A stretch of 64,000 nucleotides of DNA, taken from contig JAIVEN010000014.1 of NCBI GenBank assembly GCA_026686845.1, positions 28,542,001 to 28,606,000 of the forward strand, written 5' to 3'. Origin of the DNA: Adenanthera pavonina (lineage: Eukaryota; Streptophyta; Magnoliopsida; Fabales; Fabaceae). This document shows, piece after piece, positions 10,048 through 20,633 of the stretch (positions are counted from its first letter, which is position 1; each line of letters begins with the position of its first letter). The notes under the pieces were generated by a model, which was not told where the DNA came from, did no database searches, and saw nothing but the letters and a program-made list of their open reading frames with translations. The translations under genes were made by a program, and so were the position numbers.

Positions 10048-12098
10048 TGATGGGATACACATTAGGAACTCGTCCTAAGAGCCTTCTTTGAGTTAAGGAT
10101 TGTGCAACTCAAGGAAAGATGAAATGAACACAAGAACAACGAAGAACAACATGAACAAAAACTGAAAAATAGAGATGATGAAAATAAGAAAACTGAAACA
10201 AAGTATTGGTTGAAGGAAATAGACTCCAAGAGAACCTATCTCTTGAATCCTAACTTCGGGATGCCACAAGGATCACCACTCCCTAATAAGTCCTCATTCT
10301 TTATGGCACTCAAGAATGAACAAGAAAGAACTCACTAAACAACAACAAAGTTACTAAAAAGAAATTCATTGATTCATGTTAGCAAGGCTGACTTCCCAAG
10401 AGGGGAGGTGAATTGGGAAGATTGAAATTTTTCTGCACAAAGTGAAGTAAGTGAAGATATCACAATATAATGAAAACAATGCGTAAAACAGAGCAAGCTG
10501 AAAAGTAAAGATAAGGAGAAGAAGACTCAGTAATTTATCCTGGTTCGGTCTTTCCACTTGACCTACATCCAGTCCCCAAGACACCTCTTGAGATTTATCC
10601 ACTATACAGCAAGAATTTCAATGGGCTTCTTGCTAAGGCCACAGTACATGAGTATGCTCTGTTTCTGAGCTCTCTCAAACTCTCCAAACACTTTCACTAT
10701 GTGCTTCCCAATCCCCTTGTGAATACTCCTCACAAGTAAATCTATCTTCTAGATGAAGAGTAGATTGATTACAATGAATTAACTCTCTTGAAAAGAGTAG
10801 ATATGAAAGTTCAAGTACAAGTAGAGAAATTGAGAGGGTAAAAGCTTTTGAGAAGAAGATTTAGCAGAAATTCGGTATATACAAGTTTGATTCGTTACCC
10901 ACAACTTTCAATGATGTTGTATTTATAGATTTAGGTCTCAAATATCCGTTAGAGACTAAATCTATCCGTTGGGGAAGTTATCCAACGGTTACTCTGAAAA
11001 ACTATCCGTTTACCAACCGCATTTAATATTTCTGACATACTGAAATTCGAATTTTGATTGGTCAACAGACGAATGTCGAAGGAACCGAAGATTAAAGCTT
11101 CCAACATTACAGCACGAAGTTCGTCTGTTCATGAATTGAAATTCGAATTTTGAAACTTAAAAAACGTAGAGACTCTTTCCAGACTGATTTCATCATTCGA
11201 ATGTTGTAAGTTCTTATCATTCGTATGTCAATGTTTAACTTTAACACACTCAAGAACTTAGCTTCTGAAATTCGAATTTTAATGTTCAAAGTTCGTCTGT
11301 CAGAGAGCAGTTTTGAAACTTAAATCATTCTTGATCTCAGATGAACTTTAACATAGTTTCAGATGAATTTCTTCTATTTTCTCAATTTTTGTTTTGTTTG
11401 AAATTTGAATTTTGAAGACTCAAAGTTCGTCTGTTGCAAAGAAGCATCTTTCAGACTTATATGAAAATTCGAATGTTAGAAGTTCAAAATTTGTCTGTTA
11501 GAGAGCATTTATCAAACTCAATTTCATTTTGATTTCAGATGCACTTTATCATAATTTCAGACGAATTTCTTTGGTTTTTATAAACTTCATTTTACTTGAA
11601 ATTCGAATTTTGAAAGTGTGAAGTTCGTCTGTTTACCAAAAGGCCTCTTTCAGACTAGATGAAAATTCAAATTTTGAACAGTCAAAATTCGTCTGACAGA
11701 GAGTCATCTCTTTAGACTTATTCAGTTTTAGCTCGAAATTCGAATTTCCAAAGGCAAAGTTCGAATTTCCAACTTGACAGTTTAGCTTGAACTTTCAACC
11801 TTCGTCTATTTGTGGGTGTTTTTCAAGTATTTAAAGATTTAACATAAAAGCAAAGTTTGAAAACATCTTTTCTTCAAATCAAAATCTTTTACCCAGTCAT
11901 AACAAAAACTAAGGATCCTACAAAAGATCTAACAGCAAGAACTCAGAAAATCTTTACTTGAGACAGCTTTGATCTCCTTTGATATCTTCAATCCAAGCTC
12001 TTGAATGTTGGTTTGGAATCATCAAAACTCTTGATTCAACAATTCATTCATATTGTCCAAGGACTTCAAATGCTTTATGCCTCAATCGTACTTTATCA
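10048..12098 (-). repeat. N1 right LTR (5' LTR), split by S2
   Basis: LTR of about 380 bp made of 10048-10376 plus 12047-12098, separated by solo LTR S2. It starts TGATGGGA next to the primer site and ends CTTTATCA against the GTTGG target duplication. The two parts join smoothly across the ATTCA duplication of S2. Confidence 0.85.
10377..12041 (-). repeat. Solo Sirevirus LTR (S2), TSD ATTCA
   Basis: Starts TGTTAGCAAGGCTGACTTCC and ends CTTGATTCAACA, with ATTCA at 10372-10376 and 12042-12046. It is 1665 bp, minus orientation, and closely related to the LTRs of S1. It carries the full set of ATTCGAAT and CAGACGAA repeats, the AACGG/CCGTT cluster near 10950-11010 and a TATA-like CTATAAATA (minus) near 10925. 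No internal region remains. Confidence 0.95.
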
Positions 12099-12103
12099 GT
12101 TGG

Positions 12104-12238
12104 TATAGTTGTATGTTAAAGAGATTGTGAGACTACATGGTGTACCGAATATCATAGTTTCCGACAGAGATCCAAGATTCACATCTAATTTTTGGACATC
12201 TCTAGAAGAAGCTATGCGAACGAAGTTGAAATTCTGTA
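12104..12238 (+). pseudogene. G1 integrase, middle fragment (second Asp)
   Basis: Continues the integrase core after N1: LYVKEIVRLHGVPNIIVSDR, then DPRFTSNFWTSLEEAMRTKL, ending in the codons for FCI. The SDRDPRF motif near 12160 carries the second catalytic Asp. A TAG lies in place of Gln before LYVKE. The frame is cut by S3 at the TTGTG duplication and resumes at 13785 with YHPQMNGQAERT. Confidence 0.88.
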
Positions 12239-12243
12239 TTGTG

Positions 12244-13779
12244 TGTTGAATAAAGTGTTTTGATGATTCCAAACTAACTTTCTAGAGCTTGGAAAGAAGA
12301 TATCAAAGGTGCACAAATGATCTCAAGTGGAGAAATTCAAGAAAAACTAGCACAAGAATAGATGTAGAATCAATAGCACAAGTTTGAAACGTTTATACTG
12401 ATATGCTATTTTGAAAATTCGAACTTTGGCTTTGGAAATTCAAATTTCGTATTGAAAATGAACAAATTGATAGACAAACTTTGACTGCATAAATTCGAAT
12501 TTTGAATCTTGTCTGAAAAGAGTCTTCTCTGGCATACGGACTTTGGCTTTTGAAAATTTGAATTTTATACAAAATACAACTTATGAAAAATGAAAAATTT
12601 GTCTGAGGATATGTCAAAGCTCATCTGAAAATTGAGTTCAGAAAGAGCATCAAAATGGCTCACTGACAGACGAACTTTGAACATGAAAATTTAAATTTCA
12701 GAAACAAAGCTTGTGAGTCTGTTATAATGATATGTTGACATACGAATAATAGTATTCAGAACTTCAAACTTTAAAGCAAGTCTGAAAAGAGGCCTCTCTG
12801 ACAGACAAACTTTACATTTTGAAAATTCAAACTTCGAATAGATGAACTATTGTGCCTTATTGAACTGCCCACTGATAGACGAATTTTTGGTATCAAAATT
12901 TGAATTTCAAAGGCAGTGTAGCAAAATAGAACAACTGTTCATACTTTCTAGAAAAACTTTAAACTTGAAAATTTGTATGTTCCAACATAGAAATATTTTT
13001 TAAAGATCAAAATTCGAACTTTGCTTCATGATAGACGAACTTAGAATGTTCAATGTTAAAGTCTTTAGCTTTCAGTTTCTAAGAAATTTGTCTGTTGACC
13101 AACCAAAATTTGAACTTTGAGTGTCAGAAGCATTAAATGCGATTGGTAAACGAATAGTTTTTCAGAGTAACCAATGGGTAACGTCTCTAACAGATAGATT
13201 TTGTCTCTAACGTATAGTTAAGACCTAAATCTATAAATATAACATGATTTGAAATTGTGGGAAATGATTTTAACTTTGTATATACTAAAACTCTACCAAA
13301 TCATCAACTAAAAGTCTCTTACTCTCACATACTTCATTCTTTGTACTCTAACTTTCATATACACTCTGATTAAGAGAGTTTATCCATTGTAAACAATCTT
13401 ATCTTCATCTGAAGAAAGATTTCTTGTGAGGGGATATCACAAGGGATAGGGGAAGCACTTAGCTAGAGTGCAAAGAGAGAAAGTGTGAGCTCTAAAACAG
13501 AGTATCATAGCTGTACTGTGGTATTTGCAAGAAGCCCCCTAAATTCTTGCAAGATAGTGGAAAATCTCAAGTGGTGGCTTGAGGACTGAACGTAGGTCAA
13601 GATTGAGAGACCGAACTAGGATAAACATCTGTGTCTTCCCTTCTCTATTACTACATTTACTTGTCATTCACTTATACTCTGTTTTACTGTCACCTTTGCT
13701 TTCTTCACTTTATTGACATTTTGCAGAAAATTTTAACCTTCCCATTCACCCCCCTCTTGGAAAGCCAGCATATCTAACA
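12244..13779 (+). repeat. Solo Sirevirus LTR (S3), TSD TTGTG
   Basis: Starts TGTTGAATAAAGTG and ends GCATATCTAACA, flanked by TTGTG at 12239-12243 and 13780-13784. It is 1536 bp in plus orientation. The ATTCGAAT and CAGACGAA arrays are partly decayed to ATTTGAAT and similar forms, as is the AACGG cluster near 13150-13200. A TATA-like CTATAAATA lies near 13231. It looks older than S2. Confidence 0.95.
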
Positions 13780-13784
13780 TTGTG

Positions 13785-14560
13785 TATCATCCACAGATGA
13801 ATGGTCAAGCAGAAAGGACTATCCAAACTCTAGAGGACATGCTAAGAGCCTATATTTTGGAAATGAAGGGAAACTTGGAAGTGTATTTACCATTAGCAGA
13901 GTTTGCCTACAATAATAGTTACCATTCCATCTTTCAAATGGCTCCATATGAAGCATTGTATGGAAGAAGTTGTAGGTCTCCACTATGCTGGACAAAACTC
14001 AGTTAAAGAAAAGTATTAGGTCTTGAATTAGTTGATCAAACCACCAAACAGGTTGAAATGATCAAGAAAAAGTTGTTAACAGCTTAGAGCAGATAAAAGA
14101 GTTATGTTGATAAGAGAAGAAAGCCATAGGAATTTGAGATAGGAGATCACGTCTTTCTTAAAGTATCTCTAACAATTGGCATTGGTTAATCAATTAAAAC
14201 TAAAAAGCTTAGTCCAAAGTATATAAGACCATTTGAAAATCTGTCTAAAGTTGGACCTGTAGCCTAAAAAATAGCTCTACTCCCTAACCTGAGTCAAATT
14301 CATAATGTTTTTCATGTTTCCCAGCTTAAAAAATATCAGCCAGTCCCTTCACATGTCATAGAATATGAATATGTTAATTTGCAAGATAATTTGTCTTATG
14401 AAGCAAAGCCTAAGACAATCATTGACTATCAAGTCAAAAGGCTGAGAGGCAAAGATATATCTTTAGTAAAAGCGGTCTAGAAAAGTTTGACCTCAGAAGA
14501 AGGAACCTGGGAAATAGAAGCTGATATGAAGTAGAAATATCCAGAGCTATTCATATAAGG
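13785..14560 (+). pseudogene. G1 integrase C-terminal part and chromodomain
   Basis: Begins YHPQMNGQAERTIQTLEDML, carrying the catalytic Glu, then EVYLPLAEFAYNNSYH and YEALYGRSCRSPLCW to 14010. After a stop the C-terminal domain continues (EFEIGDHVFLKVS, IRPFENLSKVGPVA, IHNVFHVSQLKKYQPVPSHV). A chromodomain-like tail follows (TIIDYQVKRLRGKDISLVK, TWEIEADM, KYPELF) near 14410-14560. Chromodomains of this type are thought to steer chromovirus insertion to heterochromatin. TAG codons replace Gln or Trp at several points. Confidence 0.85.
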
Positions 14561-14590
14561 TATGTTTTTAAATTTTGAGGAAAAAATTTA

Positions 14591-14608
14591 TTTTAAGGGG
14601 GAGTGAAT
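14591..14608 (+). promoter_or_regulatory. G1 polypurine tract
   Basis: AAGGGGGAGTGAAT directly before the 3' LTR start, the expected primer for plus-strand DNA synthesis. It fixes the left boundary of the LTR at 14609. Confidence 0.8.
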
Positions 14609-17088
14609 TGTAACATCCCATTAAAGTTAAAATATTTAAAAACGCATAAGGAATTTGCAAAAATGGACATATATCATTTTACGTGAAATAGACCAAGGAG
14701 GTCATTTTTCCCAGTTGGACAGAAAAATAAGAAATTATATTTTTGCCCTTAAAGAATTATGAAATAGCATTCATGTCCTTAAACTTAAAAAAATTATGTG
14801 GAATGAGACTATCAAAGTCCTCGAAAGTTTTAAAAACTATAAATTTGCCCCGGGTTAGGGGTAATTTTGTAAATTTACAAAATTACTGTTAAAGCGAAGG
14901 CCTCGATAAGAGAAGTCTGATGGTAAATGGTACCGAGGGCTAGTGTTCAAGATTGAAGAAATAATCAATGCTGAAGATTAAAAAGTAACTTTATACCAGT
15001 AAAACTACTTTTTGATCTATAAAAGCTAAAAATGCAAAAAGAAAAGTAGTTGCACACCACAAAATTAGCTTTTTAGAGATAGTATAATAAAGTAATACTA
15101 GACATAAGTTCACTTTAAACCTGTATCAATAAAGTGAATTTAATTTACACTACAAAAAGTAACTTTATCGGTCTAAGTATAAAGTAACTAACACAGGGTA
15201 ACACTGGATTGGGAAAATTATGCAATATATTGGACAAATGTACCCCTCAAAATGGTATCACTTGGTAGCCCCCATATGACAAAAAGGCAACCTTAATGGC
15301 TAAGACTTCATGAAGCTTAATAAAGTAATTAGCCAAAAAGTAAGTATGATTAATGTTATTATATATACTCCCTCATTGCTTCATTTGGCCAACCATATAG
15401 CAAGGAAGAGAGAAAGAGAAGTCTTCAAATTAAAGAAAGGAAGGACAGCAACGTGAGGAGGGGAGGAAAAATAGAAGAAAATATAAGAAAATTTCTAAGA
15501 AATTGCTAAGTGCTTCACCTATGGTTTCCAAGCATCCTAGCATCTTTTCTTGCTTGTTTGTCTTGATTTTCTTGAAGTTTCTCCCTCCCAACCACTGAAT
15601 AATTTGGTTCAAACCTTGATCAAGGGAGGAAAGTTGTTTTAAAATCATAAAATTATGAGAAACTATGAGTTTTTGTGAAAGGAAGTTAACTAGGTATGTT
15701 TTGAAACAAGTGAATTGGAAAGGCTATATTTTTCATGAGGGCAGAATTATGGTTAGTGTGAAAAACCATACTAGAGTGGAAATTTCATTGTTTTGATGCC
15801 AAAAATGGATTTGCCATGGCCAAAAACCTTAAGAACAAGTATATACTTCATGGTATAGTCTATGATAGACAACTTGGATAATTAAGAGTTTCAAGGGCTA
15901 CAATTGAGCTTTATGTATTATACCATGAAATCAATGGTTTGAGCGATTATTTAATGTTGTCTAGGGACTTGAGGAACTTGAGCAAGCTTGTTCAACTACT
16001 GAAAGTAGTGTGTATAGCTAAAGGAAGTCATCAAGGTAGCTAAGTTTATAATCTTGCTTTATGTTCTATCATTATATTTCCTATGATCACATTGCGTTGC
16101 CATATTGCGATTGTATTTTCTTTGACTGGTTTATGCCCCACAATATTTTTTTCTAAGCCATTATGCTACCGAAAGTTTTGTGATTTATATGACAATTTGT
16201 TATTTAATGTGATTTTAAGTGATTAAAGTGATTGTTATATGTAATGATTGACATGAATACATGAATTATAACTTTCTATTCAAATTGTCCCAATCTCATT
16301 CCCTCATGTATCCCAACATTTTAGGTTCAAAACATGACAAGATCCCCATGAAGGCAAAGGGCAAGGAGAAGGCTATGGATTGCTAATGTTATAATAGCCA
16401 TAGCTCTTTGTGTTTTGATAATTGTATGTAAAATTATATGTGAATTTGTAAAGTTGTGTCTCGCTTCCATTATGCTATTTTAGGTCTCTTATAATGTTAT
16501 AAATATGTTATGATCAAGAATGGACTATTTTGGAGAATGAATGTAATGTAAATATATACTTTTGCAATGTAATATTCTGGCTAATTTGCACAGCTGATGA
16601 ATTCAGGATCATTGTTCATTTTAAATGTGAAATGGTATACATGTTTTATTTATTTTCAAAAGCTTTACATATAAAGGTTTTCAAAAAACCAAAGAACACA
16701 TGAATTGGACACTTTTACTATTTGTTATGAATTTTTGAATTTAGGCCAGAAGATCTGAAACATGAATTTTGACTATTTGTATAGTGTATTTTCAAGCATT
16801 AAACTGTACAAATTAGCATGGTCAATTCTTAGGTTCATATTTTTACCTTGTAGAGCATGGCTGTAACTTCATGTAGATACTTGAATCACATTGATATGAT
16901 TTTTTTATAATTAATTATTATTTTTCAAAATTTCATCCATAAAACTTTGAAACCAAAGAATAGTAACATTATTTTCTCTATTTTGTCCAATATAATTCCT
17001 ATAATGATTCAAGTCTCTAACATGAGTTATTTGGAAATTAAATATGCTAGACTACTTGGGAAAGTGCATGATATAGTAAGGTGTTACA
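14609..17088 (+). repeat. G1 3' LTR (Tekay-like, family A)
   Basis: Starts TGTAACATCCC after the polypurine tract and ends TAAGGTGTTACA. Length is 2480 bp. It is the plus-strand counterpart of the minus solo LTRs at 443, 22487 and 38032. The next five bases, AGTTC, would be the target duplication; the partner lies upstream of the window. No protein-coding content. Confidence 0.9.
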
Positions 17089-18192
17089 AGTTCACTGTCA
17101 CTAACTTTGACAGATGAACTTTGGGCTTCATAGTGCGAATTTCGAATTGAGAAATTTTGAGTCTCATTAGAGCATATCTATAACAGACAAACTTTGTAGT
17201 TCAACATTTAAACTTCACAGTGGAGAACTTTTGTGCCGAGTTGAAGATGCCTCTGATAGAAGAATTTTAGCTTTTGAAATTTAAATTTCAAGTGCACTGT
17301 GAAAATGTGAAACAACTGTTCAAACTCAACAAATGCTCTTTCAATATGAAAATTCGTAAGATCTAACATGGGTTATCTTTACAAACTCAAAATTTGAATG
17401 TCACATTTGAACAGACAAATTTTGAAGTTCAACATTGAAGTCCTCAACTTTTGGTCTCTTCAAAATTCATCTGTTGAACCCCAAAATTCAAATTTTGGTA
17501 TGTCAAACACATTAAATGTGATTGATAAATGGTTATTTCTACAAAGTAACCATTGTTTAAAGGCTCTAACAGCTAGATCTTGTATTTAACGACTAGTTAA
17601 ATCATAAATCTATAAATAGAACTTCATTTGAAGTTGTGGGCAACAAAAATTAGTTTTGTCTTTGCCAAAACGTTGCTGAATTTATTAGACAAAGCCTTTT
17701 CACCCACACACTGTATTTATTGTGCAATAACCTTCATATCTACTCTATTATAGAGAGTATTTATTCTATGTAAAATCATTTCTTTATCAACAAGAAAGAT
17801 TCTTTGTCAGGGGAATCACAAAGAATATTGGGAAACATTTGTAATAGTATTGAGTGGGAAATTTCAATGTTCTTAGAATAGAGTATTGTATTGTACTAAG
17901 GCATAGTAAGGAGTTTGTTCAATTCTAGATGATAGTGAAAATCTCAAGTGGTGGCTTGAGGACTTAATGTAGGTCAAGTGGATTGGACTAAACTAGGATA
18001 ATTCTCTAAGTCGTCTCTTCTCTTATCTTACATTTATATTCAGTTTTATTATACTTTGCTTTTCTACAGGCTTTTGCTTTCACTATGAACTAGTGTTTTA
18101 GTAGAAAAAATCTTAAACTTCGTAATATGTTGCAAAAAAAAAATCATAAACTTCCCAATTTACCTCGTTTTGGGAAGCCATCATTCCTAATA
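17089..18192 (+). repeat. Sirevirus LTR, 3' part (S5), cut by G1
   Basis: Diverged Sirevirus LTR that begins abruptly at the G1 boundary and runs to GGGAAGCCATCATTCCTAATA, a mutated form of the usual terminus. It has degenerate ATTCGAAT and CAGACGAA repeats, a TATA-like CTATAAATA near 17610 and the U5 block (AATCTCAAGTGGTGGCTTGA, near 17940). G1 inserted into it, so it is older than G1. Confidence 0.8.
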
Positions 18193-18688
18193 ATTGCATC
18201 CATTCTATTTGAATTCTAAATGATTATTTTTTAGTACCTAATCGATTATCTCGAGCTTTCATTTAAAAATTTCCCCAACCTAATCTATTATATTCTTCAT
18301 TAATTGATTATCTTAGTTTTCTTCTTTACTTTCATCCATGATAATCGATTATTTTGTACCATAATTGGTTACTCTTCATAGGATTTCTAGATACATTTTC
18401 AATGTTTTCTCTCTCTATCTAAGCAAGCTAGAAAATGGACTTAATTTCTTTTTCTATATGAAAGATGTTTTATTCTAGTTTAAAATTAAAAAAAATCATT
18501 TTAAGTTATAATAAAACTCATTACAAAGAGAATACATATTTAACATAACCGATTACCGGTAATATGTAATCGATTAATATGGGCAGGTGAGTATTCAATA
18601 CGCTTCAACAGTTATAGAAATGTATGAGTAATTGTGCCTAACGACTAGTTAATCCGGTTTACCTATAAACAGTGGTTCATTTAAAAAG
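18193..18688 (+). repeat. C2 5' LTR, upstream (U3) part, with TAATCGATTA palindromes
   Basis: No coding content. It contains three exact TAATCGATTA palindromes (18239-18248, 18342-18351, 18567-18576) and several near-copies. Near 18661 a TATA-like CCTATAAACAG is followed after S4 by transcribed leader sequence. The start of the LTR cannot be placed; I set it at the end of S5. Confidence 0.5.
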
Positions 18689-18693
18689 AAAAC

Positions 18694-20334
18694 TGTTAGA
18701 TATGCTGGCTTCCTAAGAGGGGAGTGAATTGAGAATGTTAAAATTTTTTGCAAAATGTCAATAAAGTGAAGAAAGCAAAGGTGACAGTAAGACAGAGTAT
18801 AAGTGAATGACAAATAAAAGTAGTAATAGAGAAGGGAAGACACAGATGTTTATCCTGGTTCGGTCTCTCAATCTTGACCTACGTCCAGTCCTCAAGCCAC
18901 CACTTGAGATTTTCCACTATCTTGCAAGAATTCAGTGGGCTTCTTGCAAATGTCACAGTACAGCTATGATACTCTGTTTTAGAGCTCACACTTTCTCTCT
19001 TTGAACTCTAGCTAAGTGCTTCCCCATTCCCTTGTGATATCCCCTCACGAGAAAATCTTTCTTCAGATGAAGATAAGATTATTTACAATGGATAAACTCT
19101 CTTAATCAGAGTGTATATGAAAGTTGGAGTACAAAGAATGAAGTATGTGAGAGTAAGAGACTTTTAGTTGATGATTTGGTAGAGTTTCAATATATACAAA
19201 GTTAAAATTGTTTCCCAAAACTTCAAATCATGTTATATTTATAGATTTAGGTCTTAACTATACGTTAGAGACAAAATCTATCCGTTAGAGATGTTACCCA
19301 ACGGTTACTCTAAAAAACTATCTATTTACCAATCGCATTTAATGCTTCTGACACTCAAAGTTTGAATTTTGGTTAGTCAACAGACAAATTTCTTAGAAAC
19401 CGAAAGTTAAAGACTTTAACATTGAACATTCAAAGTTCATCTATCATGAAGCAAAGTTCAAATTTTGATCTTTGAAAAACATTTCTATGTTGGAACATAC
19501 GAATTTTCAAGTTTAAAGTTCTTCTTGAAAGTATGAACAGTTGTTCCATTTTGCTATAGTGCCTTCGAAATTCAAATTTTGATACCCAAAGTTCATCTGT
19601 CAGTGGGCAGTTTAATAAGGCACAATAGTTCATCTATTCAAAGTTTGAATTTTCAAAATGTAAAGTTCGTCTGTCAGAGAAGCCTCTTTTTAGACTTACT
19701 TCAAAGTTCGAATTTCTGAATACTATTATTCGTATGTCAACATATCATTATAGCAAACTCACAAGCTTTGTTTCTGAAATTTGAATTTTCATGTTCAAGT
19801 TCGTCTGTCAAATTTTTCCAAACTCAGTTTTCATATGAACTTTGATATATCCTCAGACAAATTTTTCTTTTTTCATATGCTATATTTTGTCTGAAATTTG
19901 AATTTTCAAAAACCAAAGTTCGTTTGTCAGAGAATACTCTTTTCAAACAAGATTCAAAATTCGAATTTCTGCAGTCAAAGTTCATCTATCAGAGAAGGCT
20001 CTTTTTAGACTTGTTCATTTTCAATACGAAATTCAAATTTCCAAAACCAAAGTTCAAATTTTCAAAACAGCATATCAGTATAAACATTTCAAACTTCGTC
20101 TGTTAGTAGGTGCTTTTCAAATATTACATGGATTAACATAGAATCATAGTTTAAAAACATCTGTTTGCCAATTAAAAGTCTTTTACTCAATTTAAACATG
20201 GCTGTTGATTCTACATCTATTCTTGTGCTAGTTTTTCTTGAATTTCTCCACTTGAGATCATCTGTGCACCTTTGATATCTTCTCTCCAAGCTCTAGAAAG
20301 TTGATTTGGAATCATCAAGACACTTGATTCAACA
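18694..20334 (-). repeat. Solo Sirevirus LTR (S4), TSD AAAAC
   Basis: Starts TGTTAGATATGCTGGCTTCC and ends CTTGATTCAACA, flanked by AAAAC at 18689-18693 and 20335-20339. It is 1641 bp in minus orientation, with the same architecture as S2: U5 block near 18855-18915, CTATAAATA (minus) near 19240, CCGTT/AACGG sites near 19280-19305, then the ATTCGAAT and CAGACGAA array. It interrupts the C2 LTR just after its TATA box. Confidence 0.95.
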
Positions 20335-20520
20335 AAAACAATAAGAAGAGAATTTTAAAAAGCATCCACATTAATTTCCCTTGTCTCTTTACTCATAAAT
20401 GTAATATGCTGAATTTTTTCTGGATGTTCAAAGCTCAATATTTTAAATTCTATAAAGAATTTTCAAAAACAGGTTAAACCATTTGGCATGAAATACAACA
20501 ACGAAGTCAATTATCTCGAT

Positions 20521-20633
20521 TGAAAGGAAAAAAGGAGAAAATGATGATTTTGCCCCTGAAAAATAAAAGAAAAGAAAATAAATAAAAATTAAAAAAGAAA
20601 AGAAAAGAAAAGAAAAATGAAGGTGGTGGATGC
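20521..20633. repeat. Purine-rich simple repeat (AAAAG)n
   Basis: Low-complexity stretch inside B1 with tandem AAAAG units (about 20596-20618). Family A LTRs have a purine/pyrimidine-rich tract in a similar place, so it belongs to the LTR. Confidence 0.7.

Larger units (their letters stand above)
6809..12098 (-). mobile_element. Non-autonomous gag-bearing LTR retrotransposon N1, TSD GTTGG
   Basis: Flanked by GTTGG at 6804-6808 and 12099-12103, inside G1 integrase. Both ends carry related LTR sequence starting TGATGGGA. A minus-strand primer site (TGGTATCAGAGC) lies at 10045-10034, just inside the right LTR. Internally I see only a gag (8875 down to about 8420) and a 292-codon ORF (8405-7527), with no RT, RNase H or integrase. 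This fits terminal-repeat retrotransposons with a gag domain (TR-GAG), which would depend on enzymes supplied in trans. The right LTR is interrupted by solo LTR S2 (10377-12041). Without S2, N1 is about 3.6 kb. Confidence 0.85.
334..17088 (+). mobile_element. Ty3/gypsy Tekay/Del-like chromovirus G1, broken by nested insertions
   Basis: Degenerate gypsy element in the order leader, upstream ORF, gag remnant, protease, RT, RNase H, integrase, chromodomain, polypurine tract, 3' LTR. The 5' LTR is not in the window. The leader is split into 334-442 and 3391-3439 by a solo LTR. The integrase is split into 6430-6808, 12104-12238 and 13785-14010. Joining flanks across each insertion restores the reading order seen in the related G2 element. 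The chromovirus call rests on integrase and C-terminal motifs (HNVFHVSQLKKY, then TWEIE...YPELF) and on the long LTR. Stops and frameshifts in every domain mean it is inactive. Confidence 0.88.

Noticed and set aside
3440..14560. Endogenous pararetrovirus (caulimovirid) origin for the G1 RT-RNase H
   Set aside because: An integrase with chromodomain, LTRs, a polypurine tract and 5-bp target duplications identify a Ty3/gypsy retrotransposon.
15430..15648. Small minus-strand ORF within the G1 3' LTR
   Set aside because: Not preserved in A1, A2 or A3 at the same place and has no recognisable domain.
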